Source: Neelides folsomi
Taxonomy: Eukaryota; Arthropoda; Collembola; Neelipleona; Neelidae
DNA length: 56,439 nt
Direction of reading: 5' to 3'
NCBI GenBank assembly: GCA_034687125.1
Contig: JAQGBZ010000387.1
Span: forward strand, 1 to 56,439
Shown: positions 11,434 through 25,600 of the stretch, piece after piece
Numbering within the stretch: the first letter of the stretch is position 1
Layout: every line of letters starts with the position of its first letter
Made by a program: the position numbers and the translations under genes
Notes under the pieces: model-generated
What the model was told of the DNA's origin: nothing
Seen by the model: only the letters and a program-made list of their open reading frames with translations
Databases searched by the model: none

Positions 11434-13637
11434 TTCAATATTAACTTTGAAGAAATTATGAATGGATTAAAAATTATGTATTTTTAGAGGAATTAATATT
11501 AACTCTGACTCAAGTATCTCTCTCTTAAATACTAGTACTTTAGTATCAGTATTTTAAACCTAATAAAATTTCTATATTAATTAATCATTGACAATAAAAG
11601 CTTTCTAGTCATAATAAAACTATGTATTACATGCCAATTTTATTGCATAATTAAGTTACAAAATTTAATCACATTTAATATTTAGTAAATACCAAGTTTC
11701 TTTTAAAAGAGGCATTATACTAATAAAACTAATAATACGAGTACATATTGGAGAGTTTTAAATAAAAATGATGTTATTTTTAAATAATTTTTTCTCTTTA
11801 TTATTTTTAATAACGCTATAATGATTAAACAGTAGTAGACTCATTAATTGATGATAGTAATGAGTATTAAATATTAATGTTTTAGATTCCATGTTAAGAA
11901 AAATTTATTGAATATCATAATTTATTGATATTAAAAAAATCTGAAGAATAATGTGATGTGAGATAATGGGCAATTAAAAAATCCGAATGTCGGTTGAGTG
12001 GTAAAAAGGCGTGGGGGTCAATAGATTCATCTTGGGAGTTTTGCGTGAGGGTTGGTCAAGAGAGAGGAGAACCTCAATAATTGCACAGCGTGTGGAGGGG
12101 AAGGAAAACCTTCAGCATCTTCATCCCTTGGCCATTTAAGACGAGAACAAAAGACTTTTTCGCTGTAGTTCTCTCTCTCTCTCCACAACAACAACCAAAG
12201 TTCAACGCGTGGAAGATTTTATTATCAAAAAACTATTTTCAATAACACCATTTCCAATATTCCCACAATAATCAAACTCCTTCCCCACCAAACCCCTCAC
12301 ACAAAGGGAATTTGACAAGGGAGTGGATTTTAAGGAAAAGTGTAAATAAAGTTTAAAAAGAGTTCAGCTTCAATTGGACGTGAAAGTGTCAAGAATTGAA
12401 CAAAGAATTAAATTGCAAGGATTGTCTACACACTTTATTGTTTGACATTTCCCTCGGTTTCATTGTCAATTCCTTTATTTGATACATTTTCCAAGTGGGA
12501 AATTTGCGATTGGATCAAAAGCCTTCGCGTCTCGACACCGACACGGCTTCCATCTCCGATTCTCAATACAGCTTTCCCTATTAAATACACCAAAACACTT
12601 TAAAAACATTACAACTCTTTCAAATAGCTAAATTGTTCACGGGAATAAAAATTATATTTATTTCTCCAATTCGCGAAATTTCCTTTTTATCAAATTATTA
12701 CAATAAGACTCGCTTTAAGTAAACAAAGTTTTAAATTAAACAATTTACACACTTAAACAATCTCAATAATTAAAGTTCTTTTTATCAAATTCCATAAAAG
12801 TATAAAATAAATTGTTTACACAAACAAAGGCTGGATTTCAAAATCTGCCGGCAATTTTAAACGCTGATCAATCTTTACTGTTTCCCTTTCTTTATCCACC
12901 CCTTTGAAAAACAACATTAACGAAAGTATACAAATAAAGGTTTTAGGGCTTTAAACTTTAAATTGTTTTTGTAAATGAGCCATGCAAGTTGAAAATCTCC
13001 ATTCATTCTACCATAAACAATGATCAAATGTTGTGTATGAGGTAAAAGGAGTATTGGGATAATCCTCCTCCACATCTCAATTGAAAGAAAAGGATTCGAA
13101 GTGTGACGATGAATGAACTCCGGCCCTCACCCAACAACCAAAATACTTCGCGTGATCTTCTTGGGCTCATTTCCATATAAACTTTTTTACTCCGCCGATC
13201 TTCATCGCCACGATCGTCGTCTCCGTAGCCCAATTCTCTAATTAAATATCCGCCCTATTCCACGCCATTGACATAATTGACATTTCTTGCTCTGCATAAT
13301 CCGCCCATCTGATCCAGTTTAAACTTGCTCTAATAAAATATTCAAAATCCCATTAAGGAAATTCACCAGAGTTCAAGAAGTAAAAGCCAAGTTCAATTCA
13401 AAATTAATCAATCGGAATCTCTCTTTTATTAATGAAATGAAACTTGAATATGGAACATAATGAAACGATTGGGTCTGATTAAATAAAAAGGCTAGGGATT
13501 AAATCAAATTCTCAATTTGATTCAAAGACTCTGGCTGAGAAGTGAAGAAGAAGTGGCGAAGTGAAGGTGAAGAGAAACCTCCGCTTTTTAACCGCCCCCG
13601 ATTGAAAGATTGAGGACAATTAAAGTTGATTAGTGAA
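11434..13637. other. Intergenic and probable 5-prime region of the MISP/AKAP2-like gene
   Basis: From 11434 to about 11980 the sequence is very AT-rich and featureless. From about 11980 to 13637 base composition rises. A short CT microsatellite (CTCTCTCTCTCTCC) lies near 12172-12185, within a stretch that resembles a transcribed leader. Purine-rich sequence at 13530-13637 directly precedes the ATG and is probably 5-prime untranslated. No protein-coding frame here was convincing; the 69-codon minus-strand frame at 13024-13233 lacks splice or family support. Confidence 0.4.
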
Positions 13638-16600
13638 ATGGATAAAGTTCGACTGGGGAAGATGAAGATTTTTCATCGGAAGTCGAGCAAGAAGGCGAGG
13701 AATTCAAATGAGGTGAGTCGCCTCCACATACACTTGTGGTTATAATTTATTCTTAATTTGATCCTTAAACTTTTTTCATCATCATCTACAATGTGGATCT
13801 ACAATGTGGATCTTGTATATGAATCTAAATGTTGATGATCTTTATGTATGGATGATAAAGTTATTCATATACTTAATTCGCTATAAGAAAAGCTTTGGTA
13901 GTAATTTATAAGTTCTCTCCCCTCCAGACTTCCTTTTTGGAAATTGGTTCACTTTCTGGGGTTCTCTCCGGTCATCGGTCTGTTGTGGTTTCCTTTTTAC
14001 TTCCCAGCAGGGACCTTGGAAGTTTGGAAATTTCTCATGTTGCCACTCGTGGTTTATTCTTCATCATGTCGAGATATTATTCATCATCATACCTTTATAC
14101 CCAGCATAGATCCCACACATTTCGTTATACTTCAATCCTACCGTCACTTATAAATTAAACACATCTTACACTTATCTCGTATATGCATTTATGAGAACAC
14201 GTGTATCATCATATGTTAGATATAACATTCTATTATGACTTTGATTACCCGTATGAGTCTTATCTTTTGTATTTATTAACCCTCGTATTATTTAGAGATT
14301 TCATTTTCATTTTCAATTTCCTCTCGCTGTCAATCTTAGAAGAAAACAGAAGCTCTTAACCAAAAAACAGAAGCTGAGTCTGCTGTGTTTTTATGTTTTT
14401 TTCTTCTGATTTCAACCCTCGCTCAACCTCTCCCATTGAAAGGTAGTTAAATGCATTATTTATATTTACGAAGGGTTTTCATTCACCTTCCCACAGGTGA
14501 AATCCCAATTGAGAATCTCAACGACCTGTGAGGGGGAAAGAGAGCTGAGTTTGAATAATGTGAAACTCATTTTGCTCTCCTTGTCATCCGAGTGGTAAAA
14601 AACCACCTAGGAAGAAAAACTCTCGTTTAAGCTCAAACAAAACCCAAACAAAACCCAAACATTTCCATTCATCCTCTGATATTCTTTTTACAATTTTCCA
14701 TTACGACTTTTGCCCTTTCACTCTCGCTGTCGCTCACTCCATGCAAACTCGTGTTCATTCTCTTCAATGACTCTTCGATATAATGAATATAATTTCAATG
14801 ATGTTGAACATCAATTCACCTAATTTCTAATTTACACTCCTTGGCTGTTTCATTCTTACACTTGCTTATTAACCGTCTTATTACCATTCTAACACTTGTT
14901 AAATATTTAACCATTGAATTCTAACACTTGTTAAATGTTTAACCATTATAATTACTATTTGCTTTATGCTTTAACACTTGGATTCTTCCACTTGTTGAAT
15001 CGTTGAATTAGAATGTTTAACTATTACAACTTTTCCAAAGCTTGATTTGATTATTCTAAATTGACATTTATTATAATAGGATCATGAGGTTCATCGAGGG
15101 AGCGAAGAAGAATTAAAAGGAATTAAAGAAAGTGGAGTTTCTCAACGTGATGAAGTTTTAGCCCAAGTCTCCTGGACTTGTCCGACTCTCAATCGTCGCC
15201 GAGATCAAATTCTCTCCTACTTTGAATCACTAATTGCAGAGCCGATCTACGAAGAAATTCCCATCAAAACCAAACGAGCCCCTTTGACCTCATTAACAAC
15301 AACACAAGATGAAACCAATAAGGAAATGAATCATGATCCAAAAAATGATCCCAAAACTGATCCTAATAATGAAGCCATAAGAATAAAAATCAACGGCTCA
15401 AATTATTCAAATGACAGCCAAAGCAATGGAGGAGATGTCAATGGATCGGAGATTGAGCAGGAAGGATGGAAATTGGAAGAAGAGGAATGTTTATATGAAA
15501 ATCTTCCTATTCCGATCCCATTGAGAAAATCGGCATTTGTGAGCATCGTGCCCACTGTGTCAATTTCGACAGCAGAGGTTGAGCAATGCAATGGAAAAAA
15601 TATCCAAAAGACGGATGGCATCGACGAAACTCACGCAGAGGAAGAAGAAAAAGAAGAATTGAGCTCGGAAGAGGAAAGAAGAACGGCAGAGATCGAGAGA
15701 CGGAGAATCATTGGGAGCCAACGGGTGAAGTCGAAACTCATTTCTACTTGGATTAAAGGTAAATAAGCTTTTTGTTATTTATCACTTCCTCTTAAATGTA
15801 AGTTCTAATGAGAAGGATAGAAGGAAGGATGAGGTTTGATATGAAACCACGAGCGTGGAAAAGATATAGACAGAATAATAATAATCATACCAATAATAAT
15901 ACCATTCTTATTCGCACAATTATTCTTAAGCTTCATCATCACTCATCTGATTCTACGAATGAGTTCGTAATTTTAAATCATCTCATTTCCTCCATCAGAC
16001 TTCTTCATCAAACTTCATCAAACTGATACGTTTTTTAGGGCTGTATTTTTAACTTGTATCATCATTTTCTCTGCTTTTCTTTCATTTTTCGTGTTATTCA
16101 TTACAATCTTGATTAATCCACTCGAGTAAATACGCGTTCTACTAAAGAAAAATGTAATTAAAAGTGTATAAAAATACTCAATTTCATTCAGGACAACACA
16201 ATTAAGAAGTTCTTGTGTTAGAAAAACCTCTATCTTAGTGACCATACACACACCATATACTTACACTTATAAATATACTGATACTTAAGATACTGATACT
16301 CTTATATACTTACTAAAATATTGTGCATAACATGCTACATAATATGGAAGTTTACTATAAGTAAATATATGTATAAAGTATGATCTTTAAGGTACATGCA
16401 TTATTTCTTGATAGATATATATTTTAGATAATATTATTATAGTAAAGTGAGGAAAATGATAGTAGTATAAAATAATGTTGACTAAATTGAGCAATCATAA
16501 TGATCTACAATCCTCATCATTAGGAACATAAAGACCATAAAGTGCATTGTAGTAAATTACATTGTGGAGATGTAGAACTTTAAGAAGAAGAAGAATGTGG

Positions 16601-19600
16601 AAAATGAAGATGGACATTTGAAACAATGAAAGATAAAAAATGTATTTGGATCTCAAAAAACTCTAAATATTTAACTCAAATGAAGACGCGTGTGGCAACC
16701 GCCGTTAAAAGCTGAGTTAAAACAGGAGTAAAGGCAGAGATGAAGAAGATAAATGGAGGGTGTGTGTTGGATGCGGAGAGTTTTAATAATTTTGGGTCAA
16801 GTCCCGTAGTCGACTCTCTTTTTACTCCAACTGTTCTTCTCATCATCACTGCAGTCGAGTGGTTGACAAGGGCAAGGAAATTACCCAAAGAATACTTTTT
16901 TTCCTCTCGGCCACACTCGCCCCAATTCTGCAATCAAATATTTCCATATTTGACAATATGAAAAAATGTCAATTTGCCTTTTGCCTCAGCTTCTCCACAA
17001 CTTCTCGTTCTCTTCTACAATTTACTCGCAATTTTACTTACCTGTAGATTTTAAAACATAGTAGTTTATATACTCAATGTATTTATTTAAGGATTTAAGA
17101 ATTCATGAAGGATTTGCCAATTGCAAATAATAAAAGTAGTACGTGAAGTCCCGTACATATTTCCCAATAACTCAATATTGGTTTTAAAGATCATTAAGAA
17201 AAATTCAATTTTAAATTAATTTTAAATTTTGTGGTCATTTTTTAATCTTCAATTATCCATTTTTTGACCATTTCCTCCAACGGATTTTTAATAAAGTTTT
17301 GGAATTTTGTAATTGAGATATAAAGTTCAATAAAATAAAGTAAATAAAAAAACTTGACATTTTGATCATTTTGAACATATTGTATTTTGATAGATTGTAT
17401 GAATTTCGGGAATTTGCTTTATAAGGAATTCCATAGTCACAACTGTTATTCCTTGATTTCTCATACTATAATAACAGGACTATCAAAAATTGCCATATGA
17501 GTTGTCTTCGTGTCTCCCCACAAATTCCCCACATCATTCAATGAATTGTATCCCAAGATCTTAAGCCCCTATTGGGTATCTATTGAACATTATTGGCACA
17601 AGTTGTGGCTCGTTGTGGAGAAGAAAGGTTTAATAACGGAGAGGATTTCCCTCAGGATATTTTTTACATTTTACGATCCCCCTCATACTTTCTCATTCAT
17701 TAATAAGTCTTTAATATTCGCAATAAAAAAGATAATTCACGTCGTTCATGTAGGCATTCGCCATTTTTCAACATTGCATGAAACAACTTGGTTTTTTAAA
17801 TATAAGTTCGTGTTTAATATCATGATACAAACATCTTTACACATCATGAAAAATGAAGGTAGGTATGTACGTTTAGTGAGAGATACCTATATGTAATGAA
17901 TATATATTGAATAACCCTTGTAAATATATGAGAATATATGGGTTGATATAAGGGAGGATGAACTGTATTTAAGTGAGGTAAACGGAGCTCATTTATTCCT
18001 CATTAAGCGTCCACGTTGAATGGAATTAGGAACTAGAAAAGAAAGTTAGGTGAAAAAAAATTTTGGAAAAAGTTATCTGCGATCGAGTCATTAAAACCTC
18101 TCGTGTGTGTATTAAGAAAAGGGCAATTTTTTGTTTGGGGCAATAATGAATGAGCTTCTGACCATGATGACCACATGAAGACATGAGGGAGATTTTACAA
18201 CCAAAGAAAAACATTCCTCAAACTCTACTCAAACGATAGCCACAATCTGCACTTAAAATGAATATAAAAGACCCAAATTGAATGGTTGAATGTTGTTAGT
18301 GATAAAATATAAAAGAGATTTTTAATGGAATTCCTACGCATCAAAAATTTCTATCAGTCGCTCCAATTTCCAATTCCCTTATTAAATCTCATTCAATTTA
18401 AGGTTTACGAGGACCCTCCGGTCCAATCTTTCAATTTCTAACCATTTTGACATAGAAAACAAGAAGCGTAGAAACATTTTATACTTCAACTACTTTTCTT
18501 TATATAAATATTTTAACTTTTTAACTTTGTATTATATTTTAACATATTTAACAACCCAGATCCCTTATAAATAATAATATTATATGCACGCATTTAATAT
18601 TTTCTATTAAAAATACTTAAATCTTGATAATTAAAAATTTAAAACGAAATTTCGAACGTTATTCATTATAATACATTATTTTCTTAATGTTAGCGAAATG
18701 TCAATTTGGGGTTTTGACACTGCACTGTATGAAATATTTATAAAATCAAAATAATTACATATCTAACCAAGTAGATTATAATGAGAGATTGAATTGAAAA
18801 ATTAAAATGTAAAATAAATATATGAGAATGAAGGTGACATGCATTTCATACATTTTTGGAATATCAAATGATATTTGAAGTGTGAAATGGGAGAAAAAGG
18901 CCAAATGATATTTTGTATGGGGATTTCATTGTCATTTAAATTGCTTCATGTGATGTTTATGGGACTGAAATGTCTGTTGGCATTCATTTTATTATTTATT
19001 CTCTTTCAGTCTCGTCCTACTCTTCAGAGTGTCAATGGGAAAAAGGGAGATTTGATTATCTGGCATATCAAACCGTATGTTTTCCACCTCCTGTTCTAAT
19101 CCCATCATCACCTTTTTTCCCAACGGCCTTCTCCATCCCTTTGATGAAACTTCCTAATGAGCCTCGGCTTTTCTATGCCAATCCTTTGGCTACACCTTAA
19201 TTCAATTTTCACTCCTTTTCATACTTTTATTAGTCAATGGACACATCCCCTACTTTCAACACCTTCTTATTTTAACCCGGTGCATTTAACTCATTTAAGA
19301 TAACGGAGACTCAAGTTCCCAATAATTCTTTTATTTTCATAACTAACCCAAAAATTTGACATTCTTTTCAAACAAACTTATGTTTAGATAACTTTATCTC
19401 TTTGCATTTTTGTGTTTAAATGCCTACAGTACATTTTTGTGCATTTTATACGATCAACAAATTTAGAATTTACTAAAAGAATTATGTGATTTACATTTTT
19501 ATCATTTCAAATAACTTAATTTGCCATTTAATATTCAATAGTACTTATTATCTCTGTTTAGTTAAACAGTAATATTTTGCCTGTTTGTTTATTTTTCTTA

Positions 19601-22600
19601 TTAGCGATTTCTTCATATTTTGATCAAAATTGATGAAAATGGCCATAAAATTTGATGACAAATTCTCAGTAACAGAGAACATGGTATAATGTATTTTAGA
19701 TGCTAAAACTAATTTTGAATTGTCATTAAAATGAGAATTGTGAGCTTTTAAATCTTTCCACTCCTCATTTCCCACATATAAAGAATTAAACCATCCTTGC
19801 CATCACGAGCTTTGTAAATTGTCGGTGAATAAAGATTCGTTGAAAGGAGGAAGGCGTGAGTGTCTCGGCATCCTCACCGACTTTACAAATAATTTAATAC
19901 CGCCACTTAGCATTTATCATCCGCCCCTTCTTGGGAAAGAATTGTAGGAAACTCCTCTACAACAATTCCTCTCTATTTACTAACACAGGAACCCAATAAA
20001 GGAAGAAAAAGAACAAAACCACTCTTCATCTCTCTTCTATAATCACTACCATAATACTCTCATATTATTCACAACCTCCCATACTTATTCATCCATCCAT
20101 CTATACAGCCCATGGATGAGTAATGAGTCTTCCCAATGAGTGTAATTGAATAGCGGTGGAGAAACTGAACTTAAAATGACAAGATGTAATGAAGGGAATA
20201 AATTAATAACTTTCCATCATCACATCTCAGAATGACCAACGATCACGAGAGGAAATGTATGCAAATTAGCGTAAATTAAAATCCGACACTGATAAATACA
20301 TCTTCCAACACATTAAATACAAGTATTTAATATATATGGAGGTTTTACATTAAGTTCCTCCAACGAAAGTTAATGCCCAATAATGGTTGTAATGTAATGT
20401 AAAATGGCCAACTATTGTAGTTTTTATCATCAATCCGCCACACGACAGATTGACTAAGAAATCACATAAATTAATTATCTCCCTTTGATCAGATTCATAT
20501 TGAATGGAAAAGATGGTAAAATAATATAATAATCATGAAGGTAAAATATCATGAGGAAAAGGAGGAAGGAGCGGAAGGAAGAGGATTTATATCTTCAAAG
20601 GTCCATTGTGCACTTTTATCAATTTGTAATCAAACACTTGGTTTAAACTTTCGAAAATTCATTCTGAAGCTTAGTTTATGCAAAAATTACATTAGCTCTA
20701 CAAGGAATGTAATATTTTTTTATTTATCATTATCCTTATGAGCTCTTTTAACATAAGGATCAAATTTCCTATAAGCTTGGAATTTCTACATTTATTGTAA
20801 ATTTATAAATATGTGTGGGTTAGTATAACAATGGTTGAGCACAGGTGAAGCACAGGTTAAGCATAGAACATTGGATTAGTAAAAGTTGGTAAGAAGAGGA
20901 GTAGAGAAGTATCCTGAGGGAAGAATGGGATGTAAACAAAGGTCCTTCCTCATTCACCATCTGCACTTCCACCCCCACTCGCAGGCTCACCATTCTCCCT
21001 GACTGAATTCATTCCTTAAGAGAGACCAGGTGGGAATTGAGGCTTCAGTCACCCTTCAGCCGTACCAAGAAAACATCATTCCTTTAAAACAGACTTAAAA
21101 TATCTGTATTTTAAACTCGGTTTGGAAATTATCTGTGAGGGAATTATGGAAAGAATTTAATTTATCTTTAACCATGAGCTGATAAATGCTCCGATAAAAA
21201 AAATATTTAAACTTAAACATGAGTTTAACAAAGTGAAATTTTATATTAATTTATTTTTTCATATTAAATTTAATCATTTAATACATGAAGATTTGTATAC
21301 AATATCTAACATCTAATATGTGTAGTAATTATTAATAGTGTATAGAAATTGTGACTATTATTAATTTCACAATTACTTTTGAAGGCAAATTGAGATTATA
21401 GTGGAGCCTTATCTTATCAAGTTTTTGTTCATTTGGTGAAATCAACACATATGCTAATTTGCAACAATTTAATATATTGGCCCCAAGTGCACGAAAAAGC
21501 GTAGGAAAGTTATAATAAACGCCGAACTGATTGACTTTCCCGAATCCTTATCAAAGTGCGGAACAACCAATTCCACTCATTTCAAACCCATTCCAAATTA
21601 CATTGATTTCCAGATCCAGCCGTCCGCATCATGCCAGGTAAAATAATAATAAAATGTGCAAAATCATTTTTGTTAAAGTGATTCTCCCTATCTCCCTTTT
21701 TGATTGCTTTTCCCCCACGCAGTTATATCTATTTAAATATAAAATGTGATGCAGTTGGGTTTTATTTTCTGTTGCACCCAATCTGCACGCGGAGAAGTTT
21801 TCAGTTCACATTTCCATTCAGAGCATAGAAAAGGATAAAAGTGGTAAAGGGATTGAAAAGAATTAAAGACCCGACGTTGTGTGTGTTGATGGTAACTGTG
21901 ATTTTGCTCGGTCCATTTCTCTTCATTTCTTATTCTGGCGTAGCTTATGAATCAGACAAATGTCTTCACTTGGGCTTAAATAGAGCAGTGAGCCAATAAT
22001 AAGACAAATAATAACCATTTGTGTACACTTCCGGCACGGCAATTTACGGTATGGAAAGCACATCTCCTTATAGGTCCCAAAAATTGCACAAGACTCCCTC
22101 TTTTTACGGGTTTTACGAGCAAATTCAATGGTCAGGAACTTGCAATTCGTCTTGGTTTATTCAAATTATTTAGATATAGAACCTTGATTTGATTTATGAA
22201 TTTATTAGTAGTTTAACAGCAAACGACGATCTAATAAGTTACTCGATTTATTTTATTTAAAATTATAAATAAATATTTTATGTGATACTTAAGTAGATCC
22301 ATTTATCATGCATGAAGTAAAATTGGAAGACTTATATTTTTGCAATTGGTAAAGTTATAATATAAGTAACTATCATATCATTATTATTACATCATTTATC
22401 ATACGTTATGATGTTGGTTATATTTAAAGAATAGTATTCATAATAATTTCATGTAGCTACATAATTGAAAAATTGTGATGTCATTAAACGGGGTAATATT
22501 GTATCTTAACATGGAATTGGTGATGGTATAAAAACTAGCAAACTAAAGGCACCTGGATAGTAAAAATGAATCATTCACCAACAGTCATTTATTATCATTT

Positions 22601-25600
22601 TTGCATTATTTGTTATTTCAAATTGGGATATTGATCATTTTACTGAGGGTTGAGTGAGAGGATGAAAAAGTTCTCAAGTGCAGATTAAATAACATGTTGA
22701 TAATTCCTCCTACATGTGCAAACATAAAATCTAGCAAATGCCAAATGAAGCTTATAGAAATTCATACTAATTGGATAGGTCAAATCATAAAAAACAAATT
22801 GAGATTATACATACAGAGAATACAGACAGACTCAAGTGGTTTAAATCGGTCAAGTGCTTTAAAGTCTTAAATAGCAAATTAAATTTCTCAGTTCTTTCAT
22901 GTTGACTTAACCATGCAAATGATGAATTCCAGGCGAAGTGATTCTTGACTCGATAATTGAAAACAAGGCGGCGACGAAGTCTTACTGGGAAACGAAGATG
23001 AAAGAAGCAAATACCAGCAGTAACAAAGCGAAGCGCGTCGAAGGATTGCAGCAGCAATGGGCTTACGTAAAGGCAAGTATTTTATATTTAAACATTAAAA
23101 GGATACAAATCTCCGTTTATTTGCTATTACCCAAAAAATAATAATTCTGTTTACCAAATTGCACAAAATACATAAAAATGCTATAAAGTTAACCAACATC
23201 TCTTTTGTGTTTTTAATATGACTTTATGATAAATTGACAAGATAAATATAAACGTAAATACTTAAATGGTGAATAAATAGCTAATTTAGGAAATTAAGTA
23301 TTAAAGTTAAAGTTAAATGATTTAATACCAAACTAACTTAATTTTTAACTTCGTTAAAGTCAAATTAGATTATTTTATTTATATAGTAGTAGTAGTTATT
23401 TGAGAATCTATCCTGATTGTATATTTTATTGATAAAATTGCAGAAACCAATGATGGAAAAGATCAACAATGAAATTGAAGAGCTTCATATGAGAGAAGTT
23501 GAATTGGGCAAACAAGGCGGATCTTCCTCAGGGACCGGCGACTCAGATTTTGAATCCGTGTCCGAATACGATTCTTTTGATTTCCAACCCTCGCGTCTTT
23601 CCTCCCAAACGCCCGACTCAACCCGATCGTTCACTCCTGCTGACACGGCCGACTCCAACGAGACCCGTGCAAGCCCCGACTCTCGTGACTCAGGCGGATT
23701 TTCCGTCCACGAGGACGAAGTCATTTCCCCTCAGCCAACTCCAACCCCTGAGAATGAAAAAGAGGAGATTGAAACCCAAAAGGTTGTTTTCAACACGGCG
23801 GAAACTCCAATTGAGAGGGAAATTCGATTGGCTCAAGAACGAGAAGAAGAATTTCGTAGGGAGAAATTCGGAACTGTGTTGATTCAGAAGAAAGAAAAAT
23901 CCCCGGCTAAAGAAGTTAAAGAAAAGTCGCCGAAAAGGGAATTGACAACTGAAGTCAAAGTAGGAGGAAAGGAAGGAGGAAAAATTGAAGAATTTGAAGC
24001 ATCAAAAATCCCATTTGAGGTCAAGAATGTTGAAAGCGTTGAAGCGGAGGAAGTGGCCGTGCGAGATGAAAAGAAGAGGAAAGAAGGAAGCAGTAAAGTG
24101 CCTGGGCGGAACACGCAATATCAAATGGCCACAGCGAGGTTGAAGAAGGAAATTGAAGAAGCACTGATGAGAGAAGCAGAACTGCAGAGAGGAAGAAGCT
24201 CGTCGAAGGTAAATTACAACCTTTAATTACATTAATTAATTACCTATTTTATCCTCGTGAACATCCATTGAGGTAAATATCAAGTTCATTGTGCATTTAA
24301 CTTATTATAATTAGCTGTAGAAGTATATCCATTATGTTGATACATATCAGAGTATGTATGAACATTATGTATCAACAACAAATTTAATTTACCATATTTA
24401 TTGATCAATGGCATATTGCTATTTAGGAACTGAGGGTCACTACTGTGTCAATGTTTTAATGGCAATGAATTTTATTAGCAATTAACCAAAGATATTAATT
24501 GGTTTAGTTCATTGGAGATGAACGTTTATTAAAACTAAAATAAATCTGTATTGTATTAGGTAATCTTATACGAAATCTTTGGATTCTACTAATTCTACAT
24601 AAAAATTAATAAATAATGTTATTTTAATAAATTAAATAAAATTTTGAAAGACAAAATGAAAATGTGGATTTAATTATCCTTCAATAGGTATAATACAGGT
24701 TTTGCAAACTGCATTTGTAAATATTCGAAGATTCGCTAAAATGTTATAATGATAATGATAGCATAACATAATACGGCCCATTCTTTTAACTTGCGTGAAG
24801 GATTTATACATGAATGTGAGTTCTGCAATATTTTATTGTTTAAAGGCTTTAAACTAATCAAGAAATAATTGTTTGAATGGGTCGAAAGAACGTCAAAGTA
24901 CTCAAAGTAGGAATGTCCGTTTTTAAAACAAATAGCGGAAAAATAAATTTGCATCTCATCATAGCCAATTTTCATTCAAAATCGCTCATTCCATATGGTC
25001 ATTAACCATCTTCAAATGGTTATACCTTCCTTCATATAAGTAGAATAGTAAAATATAAATATCTCTTTAGTTCTTTCTAATCATTGTCCCATAGCGGATA
25101 CAATAAAACATTAGTAAATGATGTAAATAAGTGAAATGTCATTCATTTTCAGTCTCCTGACCTCCTTGCGGAGCCAAAGCCCCCACTCGTCACTTTTGAG
25201 AGTGATTACCTTAACGAGGAAGAAGAGGAGAAACCAAAGAGAGAATCCTCCAAACCTCCTCTCCAAACAACCAAAGATGAGACGACGCCTTCAAAAGCCG
25301 GTGTTGAAGCTGAAGGGACCAAAGAGCCAAATCCACCGGTCCACACCTCATTGAAATTGAAGATTGTGGCCGTGGATTTGAGGAATGAGAAAGCGGAGCC
25401 AAGCCCTGTCCTGAACAACAGCAACAATGGTTCCCCAACAAATGCCACCACCAGCCCCACCGTTTTCCTATTAGGGAAAGGGAAAAAGTTCAATTCCATG
25501 GAACGGTTCCTTTTGAAGTCTTCGAGCAAGTTAGTGATCGGGAACAGATTTGAGATTCCTCCACCGGTCGTGGAAGTTCCGCCGGAGCCGAAGAAGGAAG

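Noticed and set aside
17510..17896. 128-codon plus-strand frame in the long intron
   Set aside because: No family resemblance and AT-driven Phe/Ile/Lys composition. It opens inside non-coding sequence with no promoter or splice context.
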